Source: Vicinamibacterales bacterium
Lineage (GTDB): Bacteria > Acidobacteriota > Vicinamibacteria > Vicinamibacterales > UBA8438
Reading direction: 5' to 3'
NCBI GenBank assembly: GCA_958296065.1
Contig: CATQHX010000076.1
Span: forward strand, 1 to 64,000
DNA: 64,000 nt
Within the stretch, counting starts at the first letter, position 1. Each line of letters opens with the position of its first letter. The translations under genes were made by a program, and so were the position numbers. Of the stretch, positions 42,669 to 51,391 are shown in pieces. The notes beneath the pieces were generated by a model. That model saw nothing but the letters and a program-made list of their open reading frames with translations. It had not been told where the DNA came from and ran no database searches.

Positions 42669-43436
42669 ATGGCGCATGCGCGCGCCACTCCCCCCACCAC
42701 GACGGTCGTCATCCCGGCACGCTACGGCTCGACCCGCCTTCCCGGCAAGCCACTGCTCGACATTGGCGGCCGGCCGATGATTGAGCACGTACACCGCTCC
42801 GCAACCGAGGTGCCCGGCCTGCAGCGCGTACTCGTCGCCACGGACGACATCCGCATCGCCGATGCCGTCTCCGCGTTCGGCGGAGAGGCATGGCTCACCC
42901 GCCGCGATCACCCGACGGGCAGCGATCGGTTGGCCGAGGTCGCCCGCCGCCTGACCAGCGATATCATCGTCAACGTCCAGGGCGACGAGCCGCTCATGCC
43001 TCCATCTCTCATCCAGAGGGTCGCGGCGGCGCTCTCCGGCGACCCGACGCTCGGGATCGCCACGGTGCGCTGTCCAATCACCGACGCCGGCATGTGGGCT
43101 GACCCGCATGTGGTCAAGGTCGTCGTCGACACCAAGGGAGACGCCCTGTACTTCTCCCGCGCGCCCGTACCGCACTCCCGCGAGGCGATGCCCGGACGCC
43201 GGGAGTTCGGCGACCGCCACATCGGCCTGTACGCATATCGTCGCACGTGTCTCCTCGAGCTGGCGGAGATTCCGCCGACACCTCTCGAACGGATCGAACA
43301 ACTCGAGCAACTCCGCGCCCTCGAATCGGGCTACCGGATCGGAACCATCGCCACCGACGAGGCCCCAATCGGCGTCGACACGCCCGCCGACCTCGAGCGG
43401 GTTCGCCATCTGGTCGCCGCCAGAGCACGCGAATGA
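42669..43436 (+). CDS. kdsB: 3-deoxy-manno-octulosonate cytidylyltransferase
   Basis: 255 residues. It activates Kdo with CTP to CMP-Kdo, the donor for lipid A inner-core synthesis. VVIPARYGSTRLPGKPLLDIGGRPMIEHV is the nucleotide-binding signature, then VATDD, RRDHPTGSDRLAEV, NVQGDEPLMPP, SRAPVPHSREAMPG, HIGLYAYRR and LEQLRALESGYRIG. Its stop overlaps the ATG of pyrG as ATGA, so the CTP supplier and the CTP user are translationally coupled. GTG 42648 is an alternative start. Confidence 0.95.
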   Translation: MAHARATPPTTTVVIPARYGSTRLPGKPLLDIGGRPMIEHVHRSATEVPGLQRVLVATDDIRIADAVSAFGGEAWLTRRDHPTGSDRLAEVARRLTSDIIVNVQGDEPLMPPSLIQRVAAALSGDPTLGIATVRCPITDAGMWADPHVVKVVVDTKGDALYFSRAPVPHSREAMPGRREFGDRHIGLYAYRRTCLLELAEIPPTPLERIEQLEQLRALESGYRIGTIATDEAPIGVDTPADLERVRHLVAARARE

Positions 43437-45094
43437 ACGATCGCGCAGACTCGACCCCACACCCAGTCAAGTACATCTTCATCACCGGCGGCGTCGTCTC
43501 CTCGCTCGGCAAGGGACTGGCCGCCGCGTCCATCGGGGCACTGCTCGAGGGACACGGGTACCGCGTCACGCTGCAGAAGTTCGACCCCTACGTGAACGTG
43601 GATCCGGGCACGATGAGCCCCTACCAGCACGGGGAGGTGTACGTCACCGCCGACGGGGCCGAAACGGATCTCGACCTGGGCCACTACGAGCGTTTCACCA
43701 ATACGGTGACGACCCGCAACCACAACTGGACGACCGGCAAGATCTACCTGTCGGTCATTCAGAAGGAACGCCGGGGCGACTACCTCGGCCGCACGGTGCA
43801 GGTCATTCCCCACATCACCAACGAAATCAAGGACAGCATGCAGATCGTCGCCCGGCAGGGCGGCATCGACATCGTGCTGATCGAGGTGGGTGGCACGGTC
43901 GGCGACATCGAGAGCCAGCCGTACCTGGAGGCCATTCGGCAGTTGCGCCAGGACCTGGGGCGCGAGAACACCCTGTACGTGCACCTGACCCTGGTCCCCT
44001 TCATCGGCGCCGCCGGCGAGTTGAAGACCAAACCGACCCAGCACAGCGTCCGGGACCTGCGCTCGGTCGGCATCCAGCCCGACATCCTGCTGTGCCGCAC
44101 GGACCGCGTGCTGCCGCAGGATCTGCGCCGCAAGATCGCTCTCTTCTGCGACGTCGACGAGGAAGCCGTCATCACGGCCAGGGATGTCGACAGCATCTAC
44201 GAGGTACCCCTCGCGCTCTCGGGCGAAGGCGTCGACCGCATCGTCCTCAAGCGGCTCGGCCTGCCGTCCACCACGCGACGGCGGATGGAGTCCTGGGAGG
44301 GGCTGGTCGAGCGCATCCGGAACCCCACCGACGAGGTCACGGTTCACGTCGTCGGCAAGTACGTGGGCTACGAGGACTCCTACAAGAGCCTCAACGAAGC
44401 CTTGTTCCACGCCGGGTTCGCGCATCAGTTGAAGGTGCGAATCGAATGGGTCGAAGCCGAGGCGCTGGAGTCGGGGGAAGACGACCCGCTTGCTCGCGCG
44501 GACGGCATTCTCGTGCCGGGCGGTTTCGGAGACCGCGGCAGCCGCGGCATGCTCCGGGCCGCCGAGGTGGCCCGCCGGCGCGGTATTCCGTACCTCGGAA
44601 TCTGCTACGGATTCCAGTGGGCCGCCGTAGAGTTCGCGCGGCATGCCTGCGGCCTTGAGGATGCCGATTCGACGGAATGCAATCCCGACGCGCCGCACAA
44701 GATCATCTACAAGCTTCGTGATCTCCTCGGGGTAAACGACCTCGGAGGCACTATGCGGCTCGGGAGCTACCCGTGCGAACTGGTGCCCGGCACAGAGATG
44801 TACGAGGCCTACGGGCAGACCTCGATTTCCGAGCGCCACCGCCACCGCTACGAGTTCAACCGGGCCTACGAGTCCGCATTGACAGAGGAAGGGCTGGTGA
44901 TCTCCGGCCGGTCGCCCGACGGGAAGTTCGTCGAGGCGATCGAGATTCCGGACCATCCGTGGTTCGTCGCCGTGCAGTTCCATCCGGAGTTCCGGTCGAA
45001 ACCCCTGGCGCCGCATCCTCTCTTCACCAGGTTCGTCGAAGCGGCCTACCGGCATCGTCTCTCTGCGAAGGCCGCGGCCGAGTCGCTCGCCTGA
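43433..45094 (+). CDS. pyrG: CTP synthase
   Basis: 553 residues. The N-terminal amidoligase domain has KYIFITGGVVSSLGKGLAAASIGALLEGHGYRVTLQKFDPYVNVDPGTMSPYQHGEV, split here by no insertion, plus IEVGGTVGDIESQPYLEA. The C-terminal class I glutamine amidotransferase domain has GILVPGGFGDRG, YLGICYGFQ with the nucleophilic Cys, and VQFHPEF with the His-Glu dyad. It makes CTP from UTP, ATP and glutamine. It is coupled to kdsB and followed, after 94 bases, by kdsA. Confidence 0.97.
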   Translation: MNDRADSTPHPVKYIFITGGVVSSLGKGLAAASIGALLEGHGYRVTLQKFDPYVNVDPGTMSPYQHGEVYVTADGAETDLDLGHYERFTNTVTTRNHNWTTGKIYLSVIQKERRGDYLGRTVQVIPHITNEIKDSMQIVARQGGIDIVLIEVGGTVGDIESQPYLEAIRQLRQDLGRENTLYVHLTLVPFIGAAGELKTKPTQHSVRDLRSVGIQPDILLCRTDRVLPQDLRRKIALFCDVDEEAVITARDVDSIYEVPLALSGEGVDRIVLKRLGLPSTTRRRMESWEGLVERIRNPTDEVTVHVVGKYVGYEDSYKSLNEALFHAGFAHQLKVRIEWVEAEALESGEDDPLARADGILVPGGFGDRGSRGMLRAAEVARRRGIPYLGICYGFQWAAVEFARHACGLEDADSTECNPDAPHKIIYKLRDLLGVNDLGGTMRLGSYPCELVPGTEMYEAYGQTSISERHRHRYEFNRAYESALTEEGLVISGRSPDGKFVEAIEIPDHPWFVAVQFHPEFRSKPLAPHPLFTRFVEAAYRHRLSAKAAAESLA

Positions 45095-45176
45095 CTCGAT
45101 CGCAACCAGGACACCTCCCCCAACGCTCGCACCGGCCGCCTGGCTGTGCGGAGCGCCGACCGCCATCGCGGCCTCC

Positions 45177-45182
45177 TATAAT
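45177..45182 (+). promoter_or_regulatory. Consensus -10 box giving a leaderless kdsA mRNA
   Basis: A perfect TATAAT ends six bases before the GTG start at 45189, so the predicted transcription start coincides with the start codon. There is no room for a ribosome site. No strong -35 is visible. Confidence 0.5.
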
Positions 45183-45188
45183 CAACGG

Positions 45189-46031
45189 GTGCGAACGGTC
45201 TCCGTCGGCGGCGTGCGTTTCGGAGGCGGCCACCCGCTGGGAATCATAGCCGGCCCGTGCGTCATCGAGAGTGCCGGCCACGTAGAGGAGCTGGCCGCGG
45301 CCATCGGCGAGATCTCGGCTCGGGTCCAGGTGCCGTTCGTGTTCAAGGCATCGTTCGACAAGGCAAACCGCACTTCCCTGTCGTCGTTTCGAGGTCCCGG
45401 CCTGACCCGCGGGCTCGACGCTCTCGCGTCGGTCAAACATCGCGTGGGCTGTCCGATACTCACCGACATCCACGAACCCGCGCAGGCGGCCCCGGTCGCC
45501 GAGGTCGCCGACGTGCTCCAGATTCCGGCATTCCTCTGTCGGCAGACCGACCTCATCGTCTCTGCCGCCGCCACCGGGCGCGCGGTCAACCTGAAGAAGG
45601 GACAGTTCCTGGCGCCCCAGGACATGCGGCACGTAATCGCCAAGGCAACTGCCAGTGGCAATCACCGGGTGCTCGTGACCGAACGGGGCACGGCCTTCGG
45701 CTATCGCAACCTGGTCGTCGACATGCGCGCGTTCCCCCTGTTGAAGTCGTTCGACTATCCGGTCATCTACGACGTCACCCACAGCCTGCAGCTACCGGGT
45801 GCGGGCGACGGCGTCTCCGCCGGACAGGCCGAGTTCATCGAGCCGCTCGCCGCGGCCGGGGTGGCGGCCGGCGTCGACGGCTTGTTCTTCGAGGTGCACG
45901 AGCGACCGGCCGCGGCCCGGAGCGACGCCCAGAACGCGTTGCCGCTTGCACGGCTGGAGCCCTTGCTGCGCCGGCTCGTCGCCATTCACCGCGCGGCGTA
46001 CCCTTCCGTCGCTGAAGCGGAGGCTACCTAG
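45189..46031 (+). CDS. kdsA: 3-deoxy-8-phosphooctulonate (Kdo-8-P) synthase, metal-dependent class
   Basis: 280 residues, GTG start. It condenses phosphoenolpyruvate with arabinose-5-phosphate. GIIAGPCVIES holds Cys24, which with His198 (YDVTHSLQ), Glu235 (FFEVHE) and Asp246 (ARSDAQNAL) forms the metal site of the Aquifex-type class; the metal-independent class has Asn instead of Cys. KASFDKANRTSLSSFRGPG and ERGTAFGYRNLVVDMR are further signatures. kdsD starts at the next base after its stop. The N-terminus begins at the expected place despite the absence of a ribosome site. Confidence 0.95.
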   Translation: MRTVSVGGVRFGGGHPLGIIAGPCVIESAGHVEELAAAIGEISARVQVPFVFKASFDKANRTSLSSFRGPGLTRGLDALASVKHRVGCPILTDIHEPAQAAPVAEVADVLQIPAFLCRQTDLIVSAAATGRAVNLKKGQFLAPQDMRHVIAKATASGNHRVLVTERGTAFGYRNLVVDMRAFPLLKSFDYPVIYDVTHSLQLPGAGDGVSAGQAEFIEPLAAAGVAAGVDGLFFEVHERPAAARSDAQNALPLARLEPLLRRLVAIHRAAYPSVAEAEAT

Positions 46032-47039
46032 ATGGAAGCCGGTCCACAACCGGTCCCGGTCCGGCCCGGAAGCCCGGATGAGGCGACCCTCGAACTGGCC
46101 CGCCGCGTGCTCCGTATCGAGGCCCAGGCGGTGGGCGCCCTGGCCGACCGCCTGGACCACCGCTTCGATACCGCCCTCGAACTGCTGTTGTCGTGCAGAG
46201 GACGAGTCATCGTCACGGGCATGGGCAAGTCGGGCATCATTGCCCGCAAGCTCGCCGCGACACTGTCGAGCACCGGCACGCCGTCGTACTTCATCCATCC
46301 CGCGGAAGCCGTCCACGGCGATCTCGGCGCCATACAGCCGAGCGACGTGGTCATAATCATCTCGCAGAGCGGCGAAACCCCGGAAATACTCCGGTTGCTC
46401 GAGACCATTCGCCGGCTGGGTGCGCGTCTGATTGCGCTGACCGGGGTTCTCCCCAGCACCCTGGGCGAGGCTTCCGACGCGACGCTCGACTGCGGCGTGT
46501 CCACGGAAGCCTGTCCGCTGAACCTGGCGCCGACGGCCAGCACGACCGCCGCGCTTGCGCTCGGCGACGCGCTGGCCATGGCCCTGCTCGTCAGCAGGGG
46601 GTTCCGCGAGGAGGACTTCGCCCACTTGCATCCCGGCGGGCAGCTCGGCAAGCGCCTGCTGCGCGTGGAGCGGCTCATGCACCGCGGAACCGAGCTGCCG
46701 ACCGTGACACCCCTGGCCAACGACAAGGACGTCATCGCGACGATCGGCTCCGGCGGCTTCGGCATGGCTTGCGTGGTCGACGACGACGGACGCCTCGCCG
46801 GGATCATCACCGACGGCGACCTGCGGCGACACCTGGCCGGGGCGGCGGGTTTGACGGGGAAGCGGGCGCGCGATCTGATGACAGACAACCCCGTCACCAT
46901 CGGTCCGACAACACTGGCCGTCGAGGCCCTGAACCGGATGGAAAGCCGGCGAATCACTTCGCTCATCGTCGTCGACGACGACCGGCACCCCCTGGGCGTG
47001 ATCCACCTGCACGACCTCTGGCGCACCGAGCTCTTCTGA
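46032..47039 (+). CDS. kdsD: D-arabinose-5-phosphate isomerase
   Basis: 335 residues. An SIS domain (CRGRVIVTGMGKSGIIARKLAATLSSTGTPSYFIHPAEAVHGDLGAI, then ISQSGETPEILRLLETI) is followed by two CBS domains (~205-330, with MACVVDDDGRLAGIITDGDLRR). It makes arabinose-5-phosphate from ribulose-5-phosphate for KdsA. It is directly adjacent to kdsA. In many genomes kdsC follows, but here the next gene is lapB-like, so the Kdo-8-P phosphatase must be elsewhere. Confidence 0.94.
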   Translation: MEAGPQPVPVRPGSPDEATLELARRVLRIEAQAVGALADRLDHRFDTALELLLSCRGRVIVTGMGKSGIIARKLAATLSSTGTPSYFIHPAEAVHGDLGAIQPSDVVIIISQSGETPEILRLLETIRRLGARLIALTGVLPSTLGEASDATLDCGVSTEACPLNLAPTASTTAALALGDALAMALLVSRGFREEDFAHLHPGGQLGKRLLRVERLMHRGTELPTVTPLANDKDVIATIGSGGFGMACVVDDDGRLAGIITDGDLRRHLAGAAGLTGKRARDLMTDNPVTIGPTTLAVEALNRMESRRITSLIVVDDDRHPLGVIHLHDLWRTELF

Positions 47040-47048
47040 CGGAGACGG

Positions 47049-48269
47049 ATGACCGATACGCTGGCATTGCTGGCCGCGCTCGTTACCCTGCTCGTCGGTC
47101 TCGCCATCGGCAAGGCCTGGGAGCGCTACAAGCTGCAGGATGGTCGCTGGATCGACCGCCGCAAGGTCCGCGAGTCGCCACACTACATCCTCGGGTTGAA
47201 CTTTCTCGTGTCGAACCAGATCGATCTCGCCATCGAGGAGCTGACCAAGGCCATGGGGCTCGACTCGACGGCACTCGAAATCAACCTGATTCTGGGAAAC
47301 CTCTACCGCGAGCGCGGCCAGGTCAGCAAGGCGATCCGGCTGCATCAGCGGCTGTTGCAGCGCCCGAAGCTGAGCACCATGGAGCAGGCGTACGTGCAGC
47401 TCTGCCTGGGCCTCGACTACAAGCGCGGCGGCTTCGTCGACCGCGCGTTCCAGTCGTTCTCCGAGGTGATCCGACTCGATCCCGGAAACCAGTACGCTCT
47501 GCTCAATCTCGAGAAGATCCACGAGGAACAACAGGAGTGGCAGGAGGCCCGCGCAATCCGGCAACGCCTCACGAACAGCGCCCCGGCCGGAGAGAAGCCG
47601 CGCGACCAGGCCATCCTCGCATTTCTCGAGAACGAGCTCGGTCTGCAATCCGTTCGCGACGGAGTCCCCGAGCAGGCTATCCGGCACTTCGAGACGGCGC
47701 TCGATCTCGACAGCCGCACCGTACCGGCGTCACTCAATCTGGGCGACGTCTACATGGCTCAGGGACGCATCACCGATGCAATCGCGATGTGGGAACAGAT
47801 CAGCCGTACGGCCCCGGAACGGTCGTACCTCGCCTTCGCCCGACTCGAAGAGGCCTACGGACAACTGGACGGTCCGGAGCGCTTCACCAATCTCTGCCGG
47901 CGCCTCATAGACGCGAACCCCCAGGACTGGCGAGCGCGCTTGACGCTCGGGCAACATTTCGCGAATCAAGGAAACCCGACGCGGGCACTCGACCTCTTCT
48001 TCGATTCGCTCGTGCACAATCCCCACGCCCTGGCGGTTCACCAGGCGATATGGAGAACGTTGACCACGCTCGATTTCGATCCGATCCTGGTGCGCCGCTA
48101 CGTCGAGTTGACCCGCGACGCGGTCTTCTACCTGGATCCGCACGTCTGCATGCGCTGCCACTACCGCAGCACCGAGCTGCTCTGGCAGTGCCCGCAGTGC
48201 CACGAGTGGAACACGTTCGTGGAGGAGCGCATCGCACCGGCGGAAGAAGTCGAGGACGCTCCGGCCTGA
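47049..48269 (+). CDS. lapB: LapB/YciM-like TPR protein with rubredoxin-like C-terminus
   Basis: 406 residues. An N-terminal membrane anchor (LLAALVTLLVGLAIG), a YILGLNFLVSNQIDLAIEELTKAM start and about eight TPR motifs are followed by a C-terminal rubredoxin-like metal site CMRCH-CPQCHEWNTF. This layout matches LapB, which in enterobacteria tethers LpxC to FtsH degradation and so limits lipopolysaccharide synthesis. Its position after kdsA-kdsD supports an envelope role. It starts nine bases after kdsD. Whether the LpxC link is kept here is unknown. Confidence 0.88.
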   Translation: MTDTLALLAALVTLLVGLAIGKAWERYKLQDGRWIDRRKVRESPHYILGLNFLVSNQIDLAIEELTKAMGLDSTALEINLILGNLYRERGQVSKAIRLHQRLLQRPKLSTMEQAYVQLCLGLDYKRGGFVDRAFQSFSEVIRLDPGNQYALLNLEKIHEEQQEWQEARAIRQRLTNSAPAGEKPRDQAILAFLENELGLQSVRDGVPEQAIRHFETALDLDSRTVPASLNLGDVYMAQGRITDAIAMWEQISRTAPERSYLAFARLEEAYGQLDGPERFTNLCRRLIDANPQDWRARLTLGQHFANQGNPTRALDLFFDSLVHNPHALAVHQAIWRTLTTLDFDPILVRRYVELTRDAVFYLDPHVCMRCHYRSTELLWQCPQCHEWNTFVEERIAPAEEVEDAPA

Positions 48270-48284
48270 CGCAGGCTCCGACTC

Positions 48285-48893
48285 ATGCTGCGGGTGGCGC
48301 TCACGGGCGGGATCGGCACGGGAAAGTCGTACGTGGTCCGACGGCTCCGCGGCCACGCAGTGCCGACGATCGATGCGGACCAGCTCGCGCGGGCCGCGGT
48401 CCAGCCCGGCCAGCCGGCTCTCGCCTTGCTGCGCGAACGGTTCGGAACCGATGTCATCGCCGCTGACGGCACCCTGGACCGGGCGCGTCTCGGGCTCCTG
48501 GCATTCGCGGACCCGATCGCCCGAGCCGCGCTCGAGGCCATCGTCCACCCCCCCGTCAGGGAGGCGATAGACGCGTGGTTCCGGCGCTGCCGCACCTCCA
48601 CGAGGTCACGGTTCGCGGTCGCGGACATTCCCCTGCTCTTCGAGACCGGCCGCGCCAGCGCCTTCGATCATGTGGTGGTCGTCGCCTGCGACCCTGCGCT
48701 CCAGCTCCAGCGGGTCATGGCCCGGGACCAACTCGCGGAGCCCGAGGTTCACCGCCGCCTGGCGGCGCAGCTTCCAATCGGCGAGAAGATCGCGCTCGCC
48801 GACGCACTGGTGAGAACCGGTGGATCGTTCGCGGAGACCGATCGCCAGGTCGCATCCCTCTGCCGGTCCCTCGCCGCAGGCGGCGGCTCGTGA
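48285..48893 (+). CDS. coaE: Dephospho-CoA kinase
   Basis: 202 residues. The P-loop GGIGTGKS (8-15), the IDADQLARAAVQPGQPAL motif, HPPVREAIDAWF, VADIPLLFETGRASAFDHVVVVAC and QRVMARDQLAEPEVHRRLAAQ are all typical. It phosphorylates dephospho-CoA at the 3' hydroxyl, the last step of CoA synthesis. It lies 15 bases after the lapB-like gene on the same strand. Its end converges on folD. Confidence 0.94.
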   Translation: MLRVALTGGIGTGKSYVVRRLRGHAVPTIDADQLARAAVQPGQPALALLRERFGTDVIAADGTLDRARLGLLAFADPIARAALEAIVHPPVREAIDAWFRRCRTSTRSRFAVADIPLLFETGRASAFDHVVVVACDPALQLQRVMARDQLAEPEVHRRLAAQLPIGEKIALADALVRTGGSFAETDRQVASLCRSLAAGGGS

Positions 48894-48934
48894 AGCAGGC
48901 GGGCCGCAGCGACGGTGCGCCCCAGCGCCCGGGA

Positions 48935-49879
48935 TCACCGGCGCAGCCGCTGCTCGGCCGCTCGCACCGAATTCGACAACAGCATTGCGATCGTGAGCGG
49001 ACCGACTCCTCCCGGCACCGGCGAGACCGCGCCCGCAACGGCTGCAACGCCTGGATGCACGTCGCCGCACAGAACCCGGCCTCTCTTGTCGAACGCCGCG
49101 AGCTTCCTCGAGCCGGCGCCGAAGATGGACACCACCTGATTCCGATCCGTCAGAGCATTGGTGCCGACATCGACCACCGTTGCCCCGGGCTTGACGAAAT
49201 CGGTCGTCACCATCGCCGGACGACCCACCGCCGCCACCAGCACGTCCGCCCGCGCCGCTACCCGCGCGAGGTCGACGGTCCGCGAATGGCAGATCGTGAC
49301 CGTGGCGTGGCGGTGCAGCAGCAACATCGACATCGGCTTGCCGACGATGTCGCTACGGCCGATGACGACCGCCTGTCGTCCCTCCAACTCGACGCCGCTT
49401 CGGTCGAGCAACTCCATCACGCCGGAAGGCGTGCACGGGGCAAGTGCCGGCGTCTGCTGTACAAGGCGGCCCACGTTTACCGGATGGAATCCGTCGACGT
49501 CCTTCGACGGATCGATCGCCTCGAAGATCCGCCGCTCGGCGTTCTTCCCCATCCCCGCCGGCAGCGGCGATTGCACCAGAATGCCGTCTATTCCCGGGTC
49601 GGCGTTGAATGCCTCGACGACGGCGAGCGCCTCGGCGAACGCGGCCGATTCCGGCAAGCGCTCGAGCGCGGTCCCGATCCCGAGCCCCTCGCTCTGGCGG
49701 ATCTTGTTGCGCACGTACACCTCGGAGCCCGGATCACTGCCGGCCAACAGGAGTCCGAGTACCGGCGAACGGCCGGCGGCGCGGTGGAAGGCCTCGATGC
49801 GCGGACGCAACGCATCCCGGATCTCGGCGGCGACGGCCGCACCGTCCAGAGCGCGCGCGGACGGTCCGGCGGAGTTCAA
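48935..49879 (-). CDS. folD: Methylenetetrahydrofolate dehydrogenase/cyclohydrolase
   Basis: 314 residues, a bit longer than the usual ~285-300. GLLLAGSDPGSEVYVRNKIRQSEGLGI contains the Tyr-Lys pair; ILVQSPLPAGM, PSKDVDGFHPVNVGRL, CTPSGVMELL and the NADP site VVIGRSDIVGKPMSMLLLHRHATVTICHS follow, ending PVPGGVGPLTIAMLLSNS. It handles one-carbon interconversion on folate. The start is TTG at 49879 with GAGGGGAG upstream. It is a single-gene unit divergent from the sodium symporter. Confidence 0.96.
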   Translation of the reverse strand: MNSAGPSARALDGAAVAAEIRDALRPRIEAFHRAAGRSPVLGLLLAGSDPGSEVYVRNKIRQSEGLGIGTALERLPESAAFAEALAVVEAFNADPGIDGILVQSPLPAGMGKNAERRIFEAIDPSKDVDGFHPVNVGRLVQQTPALAPCTPSGVMELLDRSGVELEGRQAVVIGRSDIVGKPMSMLLLHRHATVTICHSRTVDLARVAARADVLVAAVGRPAMVTTDFVKPGATVVDVGTNALTDRNQVVSIFGAGSRKLAAFDKRGRVLCGDVHPGVAAVAGAVSPVPGGVGPLTIAMLLSNSVRAAEQRLRR

Positions 49880-49915
49880 GCTCCCCTCGTGGCAGTCGAT
49901 TGGTCAGGCATGTGC

Positions 49916-49944
49916 TTCCGAGTGTACAGCGGGATCGTTACAAT
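49916..49944 (+). promoter_or_regulatory. Promoter of the NSS transporter gene
   Basis: TTCCGA (49916-49921) and TACAAT (49939-49944) are 17 bases apart. The -10 box covers an upstream in-frame ATG at 49943, which argues that the true start is the later GTG at 49994. Confidence 0.55.
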
Positions 49945-49993
49945 GCGAACCAGTCACCGGACGCCCCGCATCCACTATGGAGGCACAACCGAA

Positions 49994-51361
49994 GTGAGCG
50001 CCAACACCTCGCGCGGCATGTGGAGTTCCCGAGCCGGCTTTATTCTGGCAGCGGCGGGATCGGCCGTCGGCCTCGGCAACATCTGGGGATTTCCGACTCA
50101 GGTCGGACAGGGAGGCGGTGCCGCGTTCGTGGTCGTCTACCTCGCCTGCATCCTCCTGATCTGCGCGCCGATCATGGCGGGCGAGATCGCACTCGGACGG
50201 CGGACGCGACTGAGTCCGGTCGGCTCGTTCGCATTGCTCGCGCCAGGCGGCCGCTGGTGGCTCGTGGGCGCGCTCGGCGTGCTGGCCGGCGTCGGCATCC
50301 TCTCCTTCTATTCCGTGATCGCCGGCTGGGCCGTCGCCTACGTCTGGTTCACCGCGACCGGCGCGGTGAGCGGCACGCCGGACGACATCGGCCGTTTTTT
50401 TGGCGAATTCACCGGCAACGGTCTCGTCAGCTCCCTGCTGGCCCTGCTCGTGATCGGAACGACCGCGGCGGTTCTGCTCGGCGGGGTCCGCACCGGCATC
50501 GAACGGGTGACCAAGGCGCTCATGCCGCTCCTTGTCCTGCTCCTGATTGCGCTCGCACTGCGGGCGGTTACGCTGCCCGGCGCGGGAGCCGGTCTCGCGT
50601 ACTACCTGAGTCCGGACCTCTCGCGAATAGCCGATGTGGAGGTCTTCACCTCCGCGCTTGGACAGGCGTTCTTCTCGCTCAGCCTCGGCATGGGGTGCAT
50701 TCTCACCTACGGCAGCTACTTCAGCCGTCAGGACGGAATCGCTGCCTCGGCTCTCTGGATCGTGCTGCTCGACACTTCGATCGCGCTGCTCGCCGGTTTC
50801 ATCATCTTCCCGGTCGGATTCTCCATCGCCGGATTCGATCCGACCAGCAGCGGACCGGGACTGATTTTCACGGTGCTTCCACGTCTCTTCGCCGACATGC
50901 CGGGTGGGCATCTGTTCGGCACCGCGTTCTTCCTTCTGCTCAGCGTCGCGGCGCTCACCTCGACCATCTCGTTGTTGGAGGTTCCGGTGTCGCACTGCGT
51001 CGACGCGCTCGGGTGGTCGCGGACGAAGGCGATCGGCGCGGTCACCGCCGCCGTCTCCGTAATGGCTATCCCGTCGGCGCTGGGTAACGGCGCGGTGGGC
51101 CTCTTCACCAGCCTGCCGGGACTCGGCATCGGATTCCTCGACCTTATGGTGAACGCCTGGAACGAGTTCGCCCTGCCGATCGGCGGCTGCCTCACGGCGA
51201 TCTTCATCGGCCGGGTCTGGGGAGTCGGGCGCGCGCTCGAGGAGCTCAGGGCGGAAGGGGCCTGGTTCCCCGTCCCGGAACTCTGGGCCTTCTTGATCCG
51301 TTGGATCTGCCCCGCCGCAATCGCCTCGATTCTCATCGCCACCCTGGCGTCGATGCTGTGA
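49994..51361 (+). CDS. Sodium-dependent neurotransmitter-symporter (NSS/SNF) family transporter
   Basis: 455 residues with about eleven or twelve transmembrane segments, the bacterial LeuT-like fold. SRAGFILAAAGSAVGLGNIWGFPTQVGQGGGAAFVVVYL is the TM1 signature with the unwound sodium and substrate site. The FFSLSLGMGCILTYGSY (TM6 region) and FLLLSVAALTSTISLLEVPV (TM8 region) segments are also conserved. It likely imports an amino acid with sodium. GTG 49994 is chosen because GGAGG lies ten bases upstream and the promoter excludes earlier ATGs. The next sodium symporter gene follows 30 bases downstream. Confidence 0.92.
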   Translation: MSANTSRGMWSSRAGFILAAAGSAVGLGNIWGFPTQVGQGGGAAFVVVYLACILLICAPIMAGEIALGRRTRLSPVGSFALLAPGGRWWLVGALGVLAGVGILSFYSVIAGWAVAYVWFTATGAVSGTPDDIGRFFGEFTGNGLVSSLLALLVIGTTAAVLLGGVRTGIERVTKALMPLLVLLLIALALRAVTLPGAGAGLAYYLSPDLSRIADVEVFTSALGQAFFSLSLGMGCILTYGSYFSRQDGIAASALWIVLLDTSIALLAGFIIFPVGFSIAGFDPTSSGPGLIFTVLPRLFADMPGGHLFGTAFFLLLSVAALTSTISLLEVPVSHCVDALGWSRTKAIGAVTAAVSVMAIPSALGNGAVGLFTSLPGLGIGFLDLMVNAWNEFALPIGGCLTAIFIGRVWGVGRALEELRAEGAWFPVPELWAFLIRWICPAAIASILIATLASML

Positions 51362-51391
51362 TTCGTCGCCGACACTCGATTGGAGCGTGAC

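Noticed and set aside
46193..48466. A 757-residue frame overlapping kdsD, lapB and coaE on the same strand
   Set aside because: It is an alternative frame of three recognised genes and is Arg-rich without domains.
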